From assembly GCA_028825055.1 (NCBI GenBank), contig JAPKAW010000092.1, forward strand, positions 1 to 7,105: 7,105 nt of DNA. Direction: 5' to 3'. Under the pieces are notes generated by a model, which saw only the letters and a program-made list of their open reading frames with translations, did no database searches and was not told where the DNA came from. How positions within the stretch are numbered: position 1 is the stretch's first letter; the number at the start of each line of letters is the position of its first letter. A program made the translations under genes and the position numbers. Below, in pieces: positions 5,748 through 7,105 of this stretch. This DNA is from Flavobacteriales bacterium. GTDB lineage: Bacteria > Bacteroidota > Bacteroidia > Flavobacteriales_D > Sanyastnellaceae.

Positions 5748-7043
5748 TCACGTCGAGACCCACTCGATTCGAGCTCCCAAAACTTCGAGGTCATCGAAGA
5801 AAGCAGGATAGCTCTTTGCCACGCATTCAGCATCCTCAATCTCAATGGTGCCAACTCCTGCAACGGCCAATACTGCGGCTGCCATTGCCATACGATGGTC
5901 GCCATGACTTGAGATGCGTATAGCTCTGGACAGGGGTGATCGATTCCAAGGGTGAATCCGCAGCTGATCTGCGGCCTCATCAAGTTCTACGGTTATCCCC
6001 ATTTTCTGAAACTCAGTGATGATTGCTTGCGCTCGATTGGATTCTTTGTGAATCAGACGATGCGCACCACGAAGTACACTGGGTTTCTTTCCAAAAGCTG
6101 CTAAAACAGCAAGAGGGGGGAAAAGATCGGGTGAATCGGTTAAATCGAGATTGAATGCCCGCACCGGACGTTGGGCAATTTGAAGGCCGTCATCTGATCC
6201 GGAAAGCGCACCTCCTGCAAACAACAGGGCTCCACGAATCGCTTCATCGGCCTGAGGGTATAACGAATTCAGTCCTTGAATTTCAATGGAAGTCTCGGCT
6301 GCCAACATTCCAGCGACTAGTAAGAATGCTGCTGCCGACCAATCGCCATCCACGGTGGTCTCAAAACCTTGGTATGTTTGGTTTCCTGCAATCTCAAACG
6401 TATCAAAATTTTCATTGAATTCAACCTCAATGCCAAAGTCTTGCATGATGGCACACGTCATCTCGATGTAAGGTTTGCTGACCAAGTTGTCCGCAGATAT
6501 TTGAGAATTTTGTGCTGCAGAAGGCAGGGCCATTAAAAGCCCTGTTAGGTATTGAGAGCTGATGGATCCGTCGAGGTTAATTTGTCCGCCAGTAAGGGGA
6601 CCGTTGACGGTGACCGGACAATGGCCTTTCTCGCTAGCAAAATTACCACCTAGGGACTCTATAGGTCCCTTTAGGGCAGCCATTGGACGCGAGCTGAGGG
6701 TCCCTTTCGCTTCAATGCGAATCGGCTCGGATGCACAAGTACCTATTGCACTGAATAGGCGAGCTGCCAATCCGGATTCTCCGGCTTCCAATATATTGGA
6801 TCGGGGCTTCAGGGGGATCCCGTGTCCGGTAATGCGTATACTGGATTCTCCCAGCTCGATGTCAGCTCCGAGTTGAGCAGCCATGTGCAATGCGGTTGTA
6901 CAGTCATCTGCATCGGATACGTTATGTAAAGTGGTTGTGCCCTCTGCTAACAAAGCTCCAGCGATGAGACGCTGCATGACTGATTTTGAGGCTGGGGCGT
7001 TCACTGAACCAACAAGACGCGAGGGCCAAATACGCAAGATCAT
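5748..7043 (-). CDS. aroA: 3-phosphoshikimate 1-carboxyvinyltransferase (EPSP synthase)
   Basis: A 431-residue cytoplasmic enzyme joining shikimate-3-phosphate and phosphoenolpyruvate to give EPSP, the sixth step of the shikimate pathway toward chorismate and aromatic amino acids. Full length for the family. Conserved residues by E. coli equivalence: K20, S21, R25 in NAPASKSVMQR; D47 in the DADDC segment; R119 in SSRPM; S162-S163-Q164 in ISSQYLTGLLM; Y192 in KPYIEM; catalytic D306 in DSPD; E334 and R337 in HKESNRAQ; R384 in GDHRMAM; K410 in CVAKSYP. The phosphoenolpyruvate loop reads GESGLAARL (88-96) where enterobacteria have GNAGTAMRP. The ATG at 7043 overlaps the stop of an upstream minus-strand gene (ATGA) and is preceded by a G-rich run (GGGGGG) about six bases upstream, and NAPASKS falls at the expected position. 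Likely the last gene of an operon, ending at the hairpin before the EI24 gene. Confidence 0.95.
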   Translation of the reverse strand: MILRIWPSRLVGSVNAPASKSVMQRLIAGALLAEGTTTLHNVSDADDCTTALHMAAQLGADIELGESSIRITGHGIPLKPRSNILEAGESGLAARLFSAIGTCASEPIRIEAKGTLSSRPMAALKGPIESLGGNFASEKGHCPVTVNGPLTGGQINLDGSISSQYLTGLLMALPSAAQNSQISADNLVSKPYIEMTCAIMQDFGIEVEFNENFDTFEIAGNQTYQGFETTVDGDWSAAAFLLVAGMLAAETSIEIQGLNSLYPQADEAIRGALLFAGGALSGSDDGLQIAQRPVRAFNLDLTDSPDLFPPLAVLAAFGKKPSVLRGAHRLIHKESNRAQAIITEFQKMGITVELDEAADQLRIHPWNRSPLSRAIRISSHGDHRMAMAAAVLAVAGVGTIEIEDAECVAKSYPAFFDDLEVLGARIEWVST

Positions 7044-7105
7044 TGGCCCCCCGGTTTTGTTCCGGTGTAGATTGAGGCAATGCCACCGGTTAGCTTGATC
7101 TGCTT
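7040..7105 (-). CDS. 3' end of an unidentified gene upstream of aroA (runs off right edge)
   Basis: An open minus-strand frame enters from the right edge and ends at TGA (7042-7040) after 21 residues, finishing KLTGGIASIYTGTKPGGQ. The stop shares four bases (ATGA) with the aroA start, the usual sign of a translationally coupled operon, and the other upstream frames either contain a stop or are the aroA frame itself without a start. The tail is too short to recognise. Shikimate-pathway or other aromatic amino acid genes are common neighbours of aroA, but nothing in these residues proves that. Confidence 0.6.
   Translation of the reverse strand, partial: KQIKLTGGIASIYTGTKPGGQ

Noticed and set aside
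6562..6876. Plus-strand open frame of 104 codons opposite aroA
   Set aside because: It lies wholly within the well-supported aroA gene and shows no family motif; it is a shadow frame.
1..7105. A defence island, mobile element, CRISPR array or secondary-metabolite system
   Set aside because: All sizeable frames resolve to common housekeeping families with short gaps and uniform base composition by eye; no integrase, transposase, terminal repeats or repeat-spacer pattern is present.

Overview
The window looks like an ordinary housekeeping stretch of a Bacteroidota chromosome, most likely Flavobacteriales or a close relative. Three things suggest this. The Mpl ligase has the signatures I associate with that phylum (GDEYLSSPID, DFAHAPSK). 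The EPSP synthase has a GESGLAAR phosphoenolpyruvate-site motif in place of the enterobacterial GNAGTAMR. Strong Shine-Dalgarno sites are largely missing, and one perfect TAnnTTTG promoter box is present. The assignment is inference from protein style. I see no phage, transposon, CRISPR, tRNA or rRNA signal.

Layout, left to right. Positions 1-105 hold the first 35 codons of pyrG (CTP synthase, minus strand, running off the left edge). A 105-bp gap with a perfect 15-bp palindrome separates it from an AI-2E/PerM family membrane protein gene (211-1308, minus), which lies 11 bp downstream of a sixA-type phosphohistidine phosphatase gene (1320-1793, minus). Divergent from these is a two-gene metal-homeostasis operon on the plus strand: a DtxR/MntR-type regulator (1869-2546) whose stop codon overlaps the start of a ZIP-family metal transporter (2543-3367). 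A TTTAG-N6-CTAAA palindrome just before the regulator start is a good candidate for its own operator. The ZIP gene converges on mpl (3382-4734, minus; peptidoglycan recycling ligase). Mpl is divergent from an EI24/CysZ-like membrane protein gene (4831-5709, plus), which has a TAnnTTTG box upstream. That gene converges on aroA (5748-7043, minus; EPSP synthase of the shikimate pathway), with a short hairpin in the 38-bp gap. The last 66 bases hold the 3' end of another minus-strand gene that overlaps the aroA start by 4 bp, so aroA is the downstream member of an operon entering from the right.

The genes work mostly independently: nucleotide synthesis, signalling, metal uptake, wall recycling, aromatic amino acid synthesis. 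The one self-contained functional unit is the regulator plus transporter pair with its candidate operator. I did not find an exotic new system. The points most worth a second look are the candidate metal operator with the regulator's mixed metal-site residues, an EF-hand-like loop in the EI24 protein, a 19-bp exact repeat encoding the two metal-binding helices of the ZIP transporter, and substitutions in AroA at positions tied to glyphosate sensitivity. Genes fill nearly all of the window; no gap exceeds about 110 bp.
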